From: Takifugu bimaculatus
Taxonomy: Eukaryota; Chordata; Actinopteri; Tetraodontiformes; Tetraodontidae
Reading direction: 5' to 3'
Assembly (NCBI GenBank): GCA_004026145.2
Contig: CP034988.1
Coordinates: 12,119,981 to 12,183,980, forward strand
Length of the DNA: 64,000 nucleotides
The position numbers and the translations under genes were made by a program. The notes under the pieces were generated by a model. It ran no database searches and was not told the DNA's origin. It saw nothing but the letters and a program-made list of their open reading frames with translations. Shown piece after piece: positions 45,405-57,974 of the stretch (position 1 is its first letter; the number at the start of each line of letters is the position of its first letter).

Positions 45405-45611
45405 CTAAATATAGATTTTCAGTGGATCAGCGCAATTAGCATTAATCACTTCTGGAGACGTCAATTGTTCCATTTTATCGGGGTTCTCTTTGACCAGGAG
45501 AAAGTGTTCCATTACAACAGGGGCCATGTATGTGTATGTGGGGAAGTCCTGTGTTGAGACAGCCTGAAGAGCTGCACTTTCGACGCTGAAGAGGTTCTGA
45601 AACCTCACCTG
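45405..45611 (-). CDS. orphan exon-like reading frame
   Basis: On the minus strand TGTTTTCTTCACAG, a strong acceptor, is followed by 69 codons including a TAG stop at 45405. The sequence looks like real protein (QVRFQNLFSVESAALQAVS, then PTYTYMAPVVMEHFLLVKE). The frame is open upstream to 45692 as well, and the CAG/GTGAGG at its start could instead be a donor. The stop is only about 20 bases from the provirus. I do not recognise the family. No partner exon was found on the minus strand. Confidence 0.35.
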   Translation of the reverse strand, partial: QVRFQNLFSVESAALQAVSTQDFPTYTYMAPVVMEHFLLVKENPDKMEQLTSPEVINANCADPLKIYI

Positions 45612-45699
45612 CTGTGAAGAAAACAGTTCACAAGCATTTGTATCCTTGAAGACGTCAGACTTTAGCCTGACAGGGTGGCATCTCTGCGTCAACGTGTTA

Positions 45700-48600
45700 A
45701 TTCAGCATGGTTATCTCGGAAAGGTGGTTGCCTTTTGTAGCTCTAGAAGCAATAAACCTGTCAAGAGAAATATCTTTTGATCATTGAGGTTCAGGCAGAT
45801 GCATCTGCAAAGTGCTGCAAATGTTTTATACTTCAATACATTTTGGATCATGGCTGAGGAAAAAAAGCTGGAGGAAGAGCTAATGATGGGTCAACGATCA
45901 TACCTTTGTATTTACTCACTTGTTTTTTTTTACCAAAGTAGAAAAACATTTGATGCTGCCGATAATCAAAAGCTTTTGACTCTGAAAGCTGGACGATGTT
46001 TGAAATAAAATGCAGCCTTGCTCTGTGGAATGCCACAAATGCTTCCAGACATGTTTTCTCTCTTTTCATAGGGAGACTTGAATTTACAGCACAATCAGTT
46101 GAGTAGAATAAGTCCCCTGATTTAGCCTGAGGCCATCCTTTGCTGTCCTCTGCGGCAAACTTTACATTTGGTAATGAACGAAGAGGCCTGGACTATTAAA
46201 AGGGGCTTTTGCTGACGTCTCTATAAGCCTGAGATAAGCTGGGCCTAAATCAAGAAAAATGCAGACTGAGCACATTTCAGTCCAAGGAAATATTAGCAAG
46301 AGGAGCTTCCAGAAGATGATAACTGAAGGTGTATTTGCCTTTGCATTACCCTTTTACACACTGTGATTTCTCTCTATTTGAAAATCTTCTTAGAACTGAT
46401 ATTTTCTACAACTATTTATTTATAAAACTATTCAGATTCTTGGGATGATAAACAGGTAGGGCCCATAGGAGATTTGCCCCTTCATATGATGAACACAAGA
46501 TATTCTACATGCATTACCCATTATATTAAAACATTATATCATGTAAGTGTTTTCTTGTCACATGACAATTAGCAGCGAGGCTGTATCCTGGCAAGTCCAA
46601 GAATTGATTCAGCCATAAATCTCTTTATATCCTTGTTAAAGCGTCCCAGAGTAAGACACCGGGTTCTACTACACCTGACTAAAAGCATTCTGTGTCAATG
46701 ATGGATGTAATTTGTGTCTAATGGTTGTGTAAATGTGTGCTGATGTATCCAAGAACTTGACACAAAGTGAAGTTCAGTTGTTTGGGAAAAGGAAGCGACT
46801 CAGAGGATGTTGAGACTTTAAACTCAACGGTGTAAGAAGAGGCATAACACAGGGGTGGAATTTCCCAAATGAATGAATGAGCTATAGATTAGAGGAAATG
46901 ACTCTGTTATGGCAGCCTGTTAAATAACCAATGCAATCTGAGATATTTTGTGACAGTAAAGGAAGGATAAATGTTTACTTCTGGGCCCGCATATGTCATG
47001 TTTGCAGGCAGTAAGATTAATTGGTACCAACAGGTTGGGTACTCGTGCTTTTTAAAGTAGCGGAGGAAACTGAACGTTTGTGTTAAGGTTAATACGAGAT
47101 CTTAAATCTAAATATTACATGTAAATGTTAAATCCAAATGTTAAATCTGAATTTCAATTTTTTATTTAAAGAAGGTTGTACTTTTCTGCTCAGAGCTGCA
47201 TCGACTCTTGATCTGGCTTTGCCACATAACCTGTTTTCATTGATTATATTTAATAATTTTCAGGATTTTTGTAATTATAATTCCTCTTTATTAATTTCTA
47301 CAGAAATATTCACATTTAAAATTGCCTCTAGGCACTTAACAGAATCCCAGGGCCTGACCTCCAATAAGCCAGAGGGGCAAGGAAAATACTCCATTTTACC
47401 ATGGAAACTAACTGTAACAGAAAACAAAAACATATAGTATAACACATGCTAACAAGATAAAAGAATTCTCTTCAGACAATAGGTAAACAGGTATCTAAAT
47501 GTGTTTCTTACTTCATTGTTCAAAGAGTAAAAGATGCAAAATAATGTCTCCCTTTTATTTGTTACAAAATGTACGGGTTTCCTTTTTTCATTTTCATTTT
47601 ATTACCACAACATTGTAACACATGACTTTCTGCAAGTTGACACAGTGCAGTGGTATGGATTGTAAATACATGTTTTTAGAAAAAATGATTTACAGCATAA
47701 ATTGGCAATCAATGTCTACAATTCTCTGCACAGTATGAATGTTCCCCCTCTGCTTTCAGAGTCGCTCCTCTTTAAAAAGGTCCCTGATTGCTGGAAGCTA
47801 CCTCACGCCGTAAACTGAACTGAGGCAGCGAATTATAGCTGCTGGAACCCTGCGAGACATTCATAGGATGGCGGTGGCTGAATTATATCTCGCCACTATT
47901 ATGATATGTGCTACCTTTACGGAATCTGATGAGTCACTAAATCTGGTGAAAAATGCTTTTCGGTTGGCACTTGTGGTGGTTGGTGAGCAAGAAGCTGATT
48001 TAAAAAATGTGAACAATGATGGGTGGATGCAGTCACATTCTTTTATGATGGTTTGTGACTAATGGCCCCGCCGATCTTCCTTTATTGGCAGGCGCGGCGA
48101 AGCTGTTAACAGTAATGTTGCTCTGGGAGTAAAGCCCCGGCACTGTGATATACTGCGACAGCAAATGTGTTTGTGAAGGAAATATAATGTAAACACAATA
48201 AAAAAATATTCAAAACTAACTGAATGCTCTAAACCAGTGACGGTGTCGTTCTTCTGGTTTCCTTCTGTGATGATTCATATGTTTGATTTTTATTTAATGA
48301 AACCTGTAACTTTTGCATTGTATATGCATTTTTTTGGAAAACATCTGCAAAATTAAGAATCATTTGCATTGTTAAACTCAACGTTTAAAATTAACATTTA
48401 AATTTGCAGAAAACCTTACTTGGTGCTATTGGCAGAGTCACGACAGCGCCACCCCATAAGGACAGACTCTACATGCACACTTCTCTAAAGCAACAGCCCC
48501 CATTCATGTACGCTCTCAAACAGAACCACACTTTTTAAAGTGGAACAGCTTAATGTTAAACCACCACCTGTTCGGTTAGCAGGGCAGCCATAAGTGTACA

Positions 48601-49160
48601 ATGAGTACTGTATATTTTAGCAGACTTAGCCCCATGGCTGCAGCTCAACACAAAGAAATGCTTTCTAAATGTGCAGCACTTTGTGAAGTACTTTTGTGTC
48701 ACCTGTGGGCAACAGAAAATGTCTATCAAGCACAGCCACAGCACAGCTTTTATGTGCTACTGTTTTTTTTACCTTTTTCAGTTTTACATCAGAAGGCTTG
48801 TTTAAAGAAATCCTAAAGTTAAACTGACACAGCCATATTCTTTTAAGCATGGCCTGATGTTTCAAAAGTAAAATCACAGACAACTGAAACTTAAATATTC
48901 TGTTTCATCCCAGAACAAAAAGGTCACCTGTTCTCTTACTCGTTTTAAATATTCACCTTCATCAGTGGCAGTGTTTTAGTTTTTATTGTTTGTGATCTAA
49001 ATAAATACATATTTTAAAATGTTTTGTTCCCTGGGATTGTACAAAGTTTTATACAATCAAACAGCATGTCAAATACATTAGGGGTAAATAAGCAGATGAG
49101 TCGGTAACTTTTAAACCGGAAATTAAACCTTACGGAAAATAAAGTTTAGTCTACTCAGAT
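45700..49160. other. intergenic region; no gene recognised
   Basis: AT-rich, with an LTR fragment at 47407-47474. No other classified repeat and no convincing coding region. Confidence 0.5.
47407..47474 (-). mobile_element. LTR fragment related to the 41-45 kb provirus
   Basis: ACTAACTGTAAC, ACATATAGTATAAC, CATGCTAACAAGATAAAA and TTCTCTTCA occur in the same order as at the start of the provirus LTR (about 41695-41777), with small gaps and substitutions. Only the first part of the LTR is recognisable. Confidence 0.75.
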
Positions 49161-49169
49161 GAGCCCCTG

Positions 49170-49765
49170 TATTATCTAGATATGTAATTATGAAGCCATA
49201 ATGATGATGTAATCATCACAAGATATCTGCAATCCTAGATTTTTGCTCATATAGGACATGATGGAATGGACAAGGAGGGGAACAAAGTCAAGGAAAGGAG
49301 GAACAAAAGGGAACAGAAGTGCAGAACAAGATGTTCCTCAACATGCCAGAGAGACAGAAAATGGACGTACAAAGGAAGAATCAGAACAGATGCAAAGGTT
49401 ACAGAAGAGGAGAAGGCTGAGACTGACAGCCTACGCCAACCGGAGGGGGAACTCAATCGACTGAACATAGTGAAGGTCCCGAGACTCAAGTTGTGCAGCT
49501 GAAGAAAGAAAAGCCTGAAGTGACCATGGAACAGAGAATGATGGAGAAGATAATTTGTACAACACATCTAGAAAACATGGAGAGAAAGAAACGAGATTAT
49601 CAGATACACTGTTATCAGGCAAAGTGTAGAAAAAATAGATGTATGTCTTTTGACGCTAGAGCCAGAGGTTAAGGAAGGTGGACATCACAACCGTCCCTCC
49701 ACTCTTAAATCCATCTTCCACCCCATTCCTTCCTCCATAAATCCCCCCCCCAGTTTTCTCTCTAC
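49170..49765 (+). pseudogene. unidentified coding-like segment, copy A
   Basis: Glutamate/lysine-rich open frames covering 49258-49676, with one change of frame near 49445. A first part reads TEEEKAETDSLRQPEGE. A second part reads EGPETQVVQLKKEKPEVTM and ends RKKRDYQIHCYQAKCRKNRC before a TAA. The DNA and the second-part protein resemble the segment at 53.8-54.6 kb (SEGPETQVVQLKKE against TEGLDSEILQQEE). Could be a decayed lineage-specific gene or an old repeat. No family recognised. Confidence 0.35.
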
Positions 49766-49769
49766 ATTA

Positions 49770-50039
49770 TCACACAAATTTTTTGTGAACATTTGTTTCA
49801 ATGAAACGCGTTCTTGACCTTTTAATAGAATTTTGTTGTTAATAAAACATTATGAATGAACTGATTATTCAACATTATTTTAATGAGCAAACCAAAAGAT
49901 CCCACGCATGTTGTTAGTAACGTGTAAGCACGTGTTTATCTGCTGAGACCCACAGAGATAGTTCAGAATTTAATGAGTCATTTAATGAGGAGATGATTGA
50001 ATGATTTGGCGAAGCAAACTAAACTTTTAAATGTTACAC
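49770..50039. other. no feature recognised
   Basis: AT-rich spacer with no supported feature. Confidence 0.5.
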
Positions 50040-50520
50040 AGATATTCACTTACGTCCATCAAGTACAGGCTCACCATTGGCCAACAGAAGATTAGAAAAA
50101 TGTTGCCTGGTCTGACGAGTCACAATTTCAGCTGTGATATTCAGATGTTTGGGTCAGAGTTTACCTGCTGCTGACCATGTCCGACCCTTTATGACCACAG
50201 TGGACCAGCCTCTGATGGCTACTTCCCCATCTGGAACATGAAAATGAGATCACTGTACTCCAGTGGCCTCCACAGTCATCAGATCTTAATCCAGCAGATC
50301 ACCTTTGGGATCTGGTGGAATGGGAGATTCACATCATGGATAAGAGCTGACAAACCTGCAGCTTCTGTATGGAGCTATCATGATACCATGGAGCCAATTC
50401 TCTGAGGAATGTTTCCAACACCTTGTTGACAGTATGTCAGGAAGAATTAATGCACTTCTGAAGGCAAAATAAACTCTTTCACTAGCAAGATGGACCTGAT
50501 AAAGTGGGCGGCGAGTATAA
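50040..50520 (+). mobile_element. degraded Tc1/mariner-like transposon, 3' part
   Basis: Strings including GGCCAACAGAAGATTAGAAA, CTGGTCTGACGAGTC, CAGATCTTAATCCAGCAGA, CACCTTTGGGATCTGGTGGA and GAGGAATGTTTCCAACACCT follow the known order of a fish Tc1-like transposase gene. GATAAAGTGGGCGGCGAGTA at the right is its terminal-repeat end. Many stops and indels; the left terminal repeat is not seen. Confidence 0.75.
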
Positions 50521-53078
50521 ACGAATGAAGCATCCGGACGTTCACCAACAGGTCATGATTTGATTAGAGACCCTATTTATTTATGCCTTCCAACTTGATT
50601 TATAAATGAGGCCAACAAATGAAAATCATTCGTGGAACTTTAAATGTGTTTAAAAATCATTGCCAATCTACAAATGTGCCTGGGATTGACCCAATGGTTT
50701 TTGTATGACCCTTGGCGTGAGAAAATGTAGCCATTAATTCTGTCATTTGACACCAGGTCATTGAAGACGAACTGGAGCTGCCTCTTGGCTAAGAGTCGAA
50801 TCGTCTTTGGCAAAACAAAAGGTTCAGTTGAGTTCACTTAGACCTGGACATTTGTGGCCATTGTTCCTTATTTAACACATTTTAGCTCATTTCTTCACAT
50901 TTTTTGTACTTCAGAGCAACATCTGAGCCTTTGTTTTTACACCCCCTGCCATAAAGGTGCGGGAAAACCGCTGCACCCATCGCCGCTGGGATCAAACAGA
51001 ATAGAAAATCATGCGTTCCTGATGCCTTTTACACATTTTTAATATTATTTACATATATAAAATATTGTTTTTTGTTTTGTTCTTTTTGCCTCCATGGGTT
51101 ATGCTGCAGCCCCCCCCCCCCACCCCCCCCAACACACACACACAACACAAACACACACACATACATGCACATTTCCATAAACTGTCCGGCCACATCGTAT
51201 TGGTTTGTCCCTTGTTTACATTATTGTATCCCCTTAATGCACAGATGGATGCATTAAAATGAAATTAGCATAGCCTCAAATAGGCTCTAGCTGAAGCATG
51301 AGCAGCCTCCTCGGTCTCCTGCTGCTTATTATTGCAGGATGTCAGGCGCTGAGAGTGGGGCGATACTGTAAAATTGCTTTTTCAATGGGAAATGCCTTTG
51401 AATTTAGAAGCATTTATGTAATCCCTGCTTCATTTGCATAGGACAATGGGATGTTTGTGTGAGTGGGAGTGACGTGACGCCACTCCGTGAGATGATTGCG
51501 CGTTGCCTTCAGCGGGATTCGGAGCTTGACTTTTATCGTACCCCTCGCAACAGCGCAAATGGATTGGAGTCTTTCAGACGCCCTTTGGAGGCCCTCTCGG
51601 CGCTTCAATGAGATGTGGGCTTTTAGTGAAAATCAGCATGCCTCTGTTGACTTCAGTCTTTTGATTTAAGGGAAATGTGAAATCCCTTTAATATTCTCAG
51701 CTCAGCAGGTGCAGAGAGGTGTTGCTCCGCATCTTATTAGTCAAAGAAAGCCCATTTAGAACTTAGCTTCAGTCCGCTAATTAAGAGAATAAATGAACAG
51801 ATCAGTGCATTACTTGCTTTCTGCTGGGGCTCAGGGATTTCTCTGACTAAGACAGATGACTACATGTGGTATTTACAGAAGCCACTAGCTGAGGTTGGAG
51901 TACCTGCTTATGTGCACATTTGAGCTTTCTAAACCCAAGTGCAGTTACAGTTTGAATGTTATTATGTGACAAAATGAAGAAAGGCATTACACTTTTTTCT
52001 TCTACTACTAAAAAGAATAACAGTGAATATTTAGTTAGCAGAGTACATTTGGTATTTTGAGATTGTCCTTGGTTGACTGAAAAGAAGAAGAAAAACTTTG
52101 TTGCATGAGGACTTAAAATTGTAACACTTAGGGACCCCATCTGGACCCGACACAGTGCTACTTTGTTTTTTTAAATTTATTTTTCACTCTCCACATCTTT
52201 AATTGCTACAATCTAGCCCACAAAAAAACTTGTTAAAGTTGAGAGTAAGTAGAAAAAAAGGTTCTACGAAGTGATGAAGGGTTTTTGTGCTTAAAACCAC
52301 ATAACAAGAGGCATGCTCTAACTTTTGTCTTCTCCAAATGATGTGCAAACGAGTCTAATTTTCTAAACCAGTCTGGTTCTATAAGGTGAGGAGCCAAGAT
52401 TTGTATCTTTTATTTAAACTGTCCTGGAACAGTCTCAAACTCTCCATTGGTGGGAAATAGATAGGATTCTTTTGAGTTGATACCTTAATAATCATATACA
52501 ATATTTCCCTCTGAAGAATATCCACAAACCTGTATTTAAAATAATGAGTTGTTTGTGCATTAATGGCATTATCCCACATTTCATTTTTATTTAATGTTTT
52601 CAGTGCATTCATTTGGAAAAAAATAAAGGAGAAACATTTTTCCCACTTTAATTATTGATTTAAATGTTATTCTCTGGTCTCTCAGCAGTGATTGACTTAT
52701 TTGATTGTGGCCTTGGTGATATGGTAGGATAATATATATTTTTAAAATTCTGTTCTCTTTTTCTAGTCATGTCTGCCAGATAAAAGCTTGACCGCTGCTC
52801 TCATCCCCTCACACACTCATCCACTGGTGTTATTGCAGGACAATCTGCTCCTACACAGAGACATAACCATTAGAGCCATAGTTTGAAGACACAGCATCAA
52901 TCCAACAACCTTCTGATCTGTGGATCAAGCACTTTGCTGACCACCACTAAGCAATTAATCAATTAATTAATCAGCCAAGTCAGTAGTACATTATCAAGGA
53001 TTCAGGCCTTTCATACTGGTGCACTATAAAAGGTAGCTTGTACTCTCTAAATGTACCGTAGGTATAATCACTACTGAT
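50521..53078. other. intergenic region; no gene recognised
   Basis: Contains C-rich and CA-rich runs at 51111-51170. No other supported feature. Confidence 0.5.
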
Positions 53079-53120
53079 CACACACACACACATACACATA
53101 CACACGCACACACACACACT
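53079..53120 (+). repeat. CA microsatellite
   Basis: Imperfect (CA)n with TA and GC interruptions, just before the coding-like frame at 53138. Confidence 0.9.
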
Positions 53121-53137
53121 CTGTCAGAAATGTTAAG

Positions 53138-53402
53138 ATGGGGGAAGTAAATAAAGGTGGCTCAGAAGAAACTGGCAAAAGGATTGAGAGGAACACAGAC
53201 CGTGATGAAGGTGTCGCCGAGACAGTGAACCACATCGGGGTGGAGTCGACAGGGGGGACAAGAAAAGGGGACGAAAAGTATATTCTTATAATGAGCAATG
53301 AAAACAACAAATGAAAACACCCAGAATAATACGCCCTCCGGGACTCTGAACAGCGATTCTCCTGCTATGGCTGGAGATGTTAACTCAGTTTTAACGCCTT
53401 GA
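53138..53402 (+). pseudogene. small unidentified coding-like frame with a break
   Basis: An ATG frame of 58 codons (starts MGEVNKGGSEETGKRIERN) stops at 53312. One base over, the reading continues as NENTQNNTPSGTLNSDSPAM to a TGA at 53400. The charged, low-cysteine composition resembles the duplicated segments at 49 and 54 kb, and it may be part of the same unit as copy B. No family recognised. Confidence 0.3.
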
Positions 53403-53799
53403 GGAGCAGACAGTAAACACCTCTTCAGCATTAAACTTGGCAGCCTTTTCTGCTACAACCGAAAGTCTTGGAGTTTCCAGGAAGATTATGCAGATAAATC
53501 TTATGAGCCATAGGAAAATATTTGGAGCTGCTGCAGTTTTTATGTTCCCTAATTAATTGATATTTATTGTGGGCTTCTCCAGCTTTTGTGAGCTGTTCAG
53601 TGGTGACGGACAGCTATGGCCGCTCAGTTTTCGCTCACTCAGCTATGCTGGTATTGTGCTATTAATGATGTCATTTTTGGTTTTTTTGCCATTATAATTC
53701 CCCCCATATATGACATATATATCTGTCGGCCAACAAATGGAAAATGTTGGCGGACAGATAACATATAATATTGGCACCTCCTAAAATAATCAAAAGTGC

Positions 53800-54630
53800 A
53801 CCATCTAAATACACAATAATGAAGCCATAGAAGGATTCCACCATTGTGTAACTGTGATGTCATTGTAGAACAGACGTCAAAGGAAGTACAGAAAATAATC
53901 CAAAATCACATCATTTTTGTGTCCACGAAGTTCGATATAAGCCAGCATGAGAGACCTGAGGAGAAAGGATCCCAAACAAGGAGATCATTTGTCCGTGGAA
54001 GGGACCACAATGATTTTCTCGGAAACTGCAGGGACAGAGGAAATCTGGGAAAATAGATTTTCTCTCCTAAAAGACAAGGATGGACACGGATGTGGATGTT
54101 CTGCGTCAGCTGGAGAAGAGGACAGGGAAGGTCTAGAGGAACAAGAGAAAAGAGAAAGACAAGAGAGCAAAAGATGCTCCTCAGCATCCGCCACAGCTTT
54201 CAGGGGCAACGGGGAGATGGAGCTGAATCAGCGAGGAGAGTGTCAGAGCCCAAATCTAATGATGTAAAGGTGTTAAAAGATGAGAATCAGGGTCAGGGCC
54301 AAACCAGACAGCCGACACAAAAATAAATCCCAACCCGAGGAGGAAACAATCAAGTGTCTGAACAGACTGAAGGTCTTGACTCTGAAATCCTGCAGCAGGA
54401 AGAAAATAGAGTACAAACCCGAAAAGATGGGGATTAAGGATGGCTTCTTTGGTTTTAATTCTACTTTAAAACATGGAGCTGAAGAAGGAGAATTAACCGA
54501 GAAGCCTCAGATAAACTGTTGGCAGAGCATTCTCTGCAGGAAGAACAGAACAATCATTTCCTAATGAGCTGATTCCCCCATTCAGGAAGGAGGAGGTCAC
54601 ATCCTTCCCTTATTTACCTCACACGTGTTT
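53800..54630 (+). pseudogene. unidentified coding-like segment, copy B
   Basis: Open frame 53947-54267 (MRDLRRKDPKQGDHLSVEGT, later EDREGLEEQEKRERQESK). A shifted frame at 54328-54440 reads NNQVSEQTEGLDSEILQQEE and parallels copy A at 49.45 kb. Other shared strings include ATGAAGCCATA upstream, and AGGAAGGAGGAGGTCACATC downstream against AGGAAGGTGGACATCACAAC in copy A. Glutamate-rich, possibly coiled coil. Function unknown. Confidence 0.35.
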
Positions 54631-54639
54631 CCTCTCTCC

Positions 54640-57600
54640 TTTATTATATTTCCATTTTTTTTTGTTGATATTCAGTGAAACATGTCTAGTTTTTAATGGT
54701 TAGCTGTACTTTTTCTATGTTAGATACATTATACAATTATTTTTTCTTCTACATCACGTTGCTGTTGTATCAGCCAAGATTTTCCATAGGTGGTTTATAA
54801 TCACAGCCTGAAGGTTCTGTTATTCAAAGAGAACATTTTAACAAAAAATGATAAGTCTCAGAAAAAAATAATCACTCTAAAAGTTACAAATTGAACTTTA
54901 AAAAGAAATATAAGCAGGCAGACAACTGGGGGTCTCATTTTATGCCACTCTCCATGACTTGTAAATGTGGCTAAAGTGTAAATAAAATGATTTACACAAA
55001 GTTAATTATGTGTAGCTTCAGGTTGATCTTCACATTCAAAGTGTTGAGCACATTTCTGGCCTCCAGGGGCGTTTTAATTCAGAGTACTGTCATGCAATAT
55101 CTGCAGGCTGTGTCATCAGGAGTTAACCTTACAGCCAGTTTTACGTTACCATGAGGCGGCTGTTCGTGCAGAAAACACTTGCTCTTTTGCCCTAAAACAC
55201 TCCAGTTCCCAGTCAAACATGTAATATTTTGATATGAGACCCTTTTAATGTGTGAGTCAGTGTCATATTCATTTTTTCCACCAGTTAACCGGACACCTCG
55301 GGCCCATGGTCGTCTTCAGGCTGCGAACACGCATTTTTCACAGTGATGCCTCTTAAATTAATTATGATCAACTTCCGGAATAAGAATAATAAACATGCAA
55401 CTGAAGGGTGAGTGCATTCCGTTGTAAAGCTTTTCTCTGTGGCATTAACATTATTTCCAATACAAGACCTGAAGCTTGTAGGAACACAGGAATTTTAATT
55501 TGACAGTCTGTGCAGGGGGATATGATGCTTGTTGGAGATGTGAGCGTTGCCATTAATGATGCTCGGGAGAAACAAACAAAATAAACGAAATGAATACGAG
55601 TGCTGAATTACCAGAGGCACAACAGGACACTGCACTCAATCTCCATTACTTTTTGAGCAGCTGAGAGATCATGTGCCAGCTCATGACGACAACATCTCCT
55701 AGAAAGAATTTGGAGAGTTTAGGGCCAAACTCTTACATTAATTATAGTCAACTACATTCGTGGTTAGAATGTCAAATTCTGATTTAACTCTCAAATCAGC
55801 TTTTCTTCAGTCCTCCTCTTTGCTGCGTCCTTCCATTTACCTCTAATTAAAAGCAAAATTTATATTATGCTCCACTAAATTTCTTCCTTTAACTAACATG
55901 AATTCAAAATACAAATGAGAACGGTGCTTGCATGTTCTCCAGCCCCTGACACCAGTCCATCTGATGACGTGTCCCTTCTCAAATCTGTATCCAAGTGTTG
56001 CAACAGCAGTGGCAGCAATGGCGCATTTCACACTTTATTTCACAACACGTGCCCGAACGACAGCATAATGACAGACCACTATATATACTGTATATGCGTG
56101 TGTGTGTGAGCGAGTGTGTGCATGGCACTCGGAAGAAAACATGTAATTTCATACTGTGCTAATATATCTCTTCTTATGCACATGCCCAGATGCAGCCAGC
56201 TTCCATGCAGACTACACAGGTTGATGCCGAATATAGAAAGGCTTTGAATGCTTTTGCCACAAACTGAGACAATGAGTCAGTGATCGTTCACATTTCGTTT
56301 AACACAGAATCCCCTGTCCGGCAAGTCTGCCCAGCGTCGCTTATCATACAGCTGCAGTAGATCTCTAATCTGAACGTTTTGTCCAGGCTGTGGGAGAGGG
56401 GCAGACGTGTGAAGAGAAGGCTCTCACCAACTGACACTGGCATTGTTCATCTCCTCTGCGTACAGTTTGTGCCATTTGTTTGGGAGTATATCCCGGCTGC
56501 CGCAGGGCGAGAGGTCTTGGCAGGCTCAGATGTATGGAAATATACAAGTATATACGGGTACAAGCATACACGCCTCAGGTAATTTGGACTGAGGACATGC
56601 ATATGAAAGCTGCTGGTCTCAGGGGGATTTGAAACTAGGAACTTCTACCTTATAATATTTATGCTTTTACCCCTTCTTAAATTTGACAAGACATTAAGTT
56701 CTGGCTACAGAGTTCAGTTTAGAATGTTCCAGTTGGGTTTGGTATAGAACCTTAAACTGGCTGTCTTTCTCTATGGATGCTAATAGCTGCATTGCTTAAT
56801 ACCTCCAAACTTTCTGTCTAAGCTGTTTTAAAGCGTAATTTGTGTTAATAAAATCTTGGAGTGAATTACTACAGGACCTGCAATTGACCCATTTTGAGCT
56901 GCTGATATTTGAGGCCATGGGCATAACTCTAAGTGGAAAGTCAGTGTTCGGAATGATGAAAAAGGGACTCTGAAAACTCTACAGATGTTGCAATGCAAAG
57001 ATATTCAAATGAAGTGAAAAGAGTCCTGAAATGCTCTCGGCTGGCCGCTTTAAACTTCACACACATTTCCTTCCATATTGTTGATGTATGCCAAGCTAAC
57101 CCATTTATCAATAATGGTAAGAGTCAAAGCATCAAAAATTGAATTTTAAAGGAGTGCTGCTGAAAGCATGAGCTTTGTTACTGAACAACTCTTTTATACG
57201 AAAGAGTTTCTGAGAGCTTAAAGAGTTATTAAATTATTGTTATATAGCTTCTCTTTCATTACTTGTTAGTTTCAACTGGAAACCAAAGTGGAAAAGCTGT
57301 TTTATGACGAAACTGCTCGATTCTTTGCAGTGTGAAGAAATTAAAAGTTGTTTTAGCTGAATTTCTATTCCCAACTACAGCATAAAAGCTGAGAGCCAGG
57401 ATGTTTAAGAGAGGTTCTTCCGCCTTTTTAAAAGGTCTTCATAAATTAGTTGTAGCTTGTTGATCACAAGCTAAACAATCAGTAGATGAGACAACAGTCA
57501 GCTGAATTGGGTTCGCTCACTGCTGCTTGTCTCTCCCTGACTGCAATAAACGGCAATAAATGTGTCATATATTTAAAGCACAAAGACACCCCACCCCCAC

Positions 57601-57825
57601 CCAAGCTGGAAAACCAGCTGCTTTCCATTAAAACAATATTGTGATTTTGTCTTTATGGTTTTGTGGTTCCAGCATTCAGAGTTAACATGTTTCATGACAA
57701 ATGCTGCTCATCCATCCGGAAGAGGGAAAATAAGCTTTTTTTTTTCTCGTGTCAGCATCTTCCTGCCAGTTGCAGCAAGATTTCCAGATTTATTCAGGAA
57801 TGATCTAATCCTTATTATCTAATAT
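54640..57825. other. intergenic region; no gene recognised
   Basis: AT-rich DNA with a short TG-rich run at about 56094-56120. No supported gene or classified repeat. Confidence 0.5.
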
Positions 57826-57826
57826 G

Positions 57827-57974
<148 letters not shown>

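Noticed and set aside
45784..46008. Frame containing MAEEKKLEEELMMG
   Set aside because: Short charged run followed by non-protein-like sequence; no splice sites or homology.
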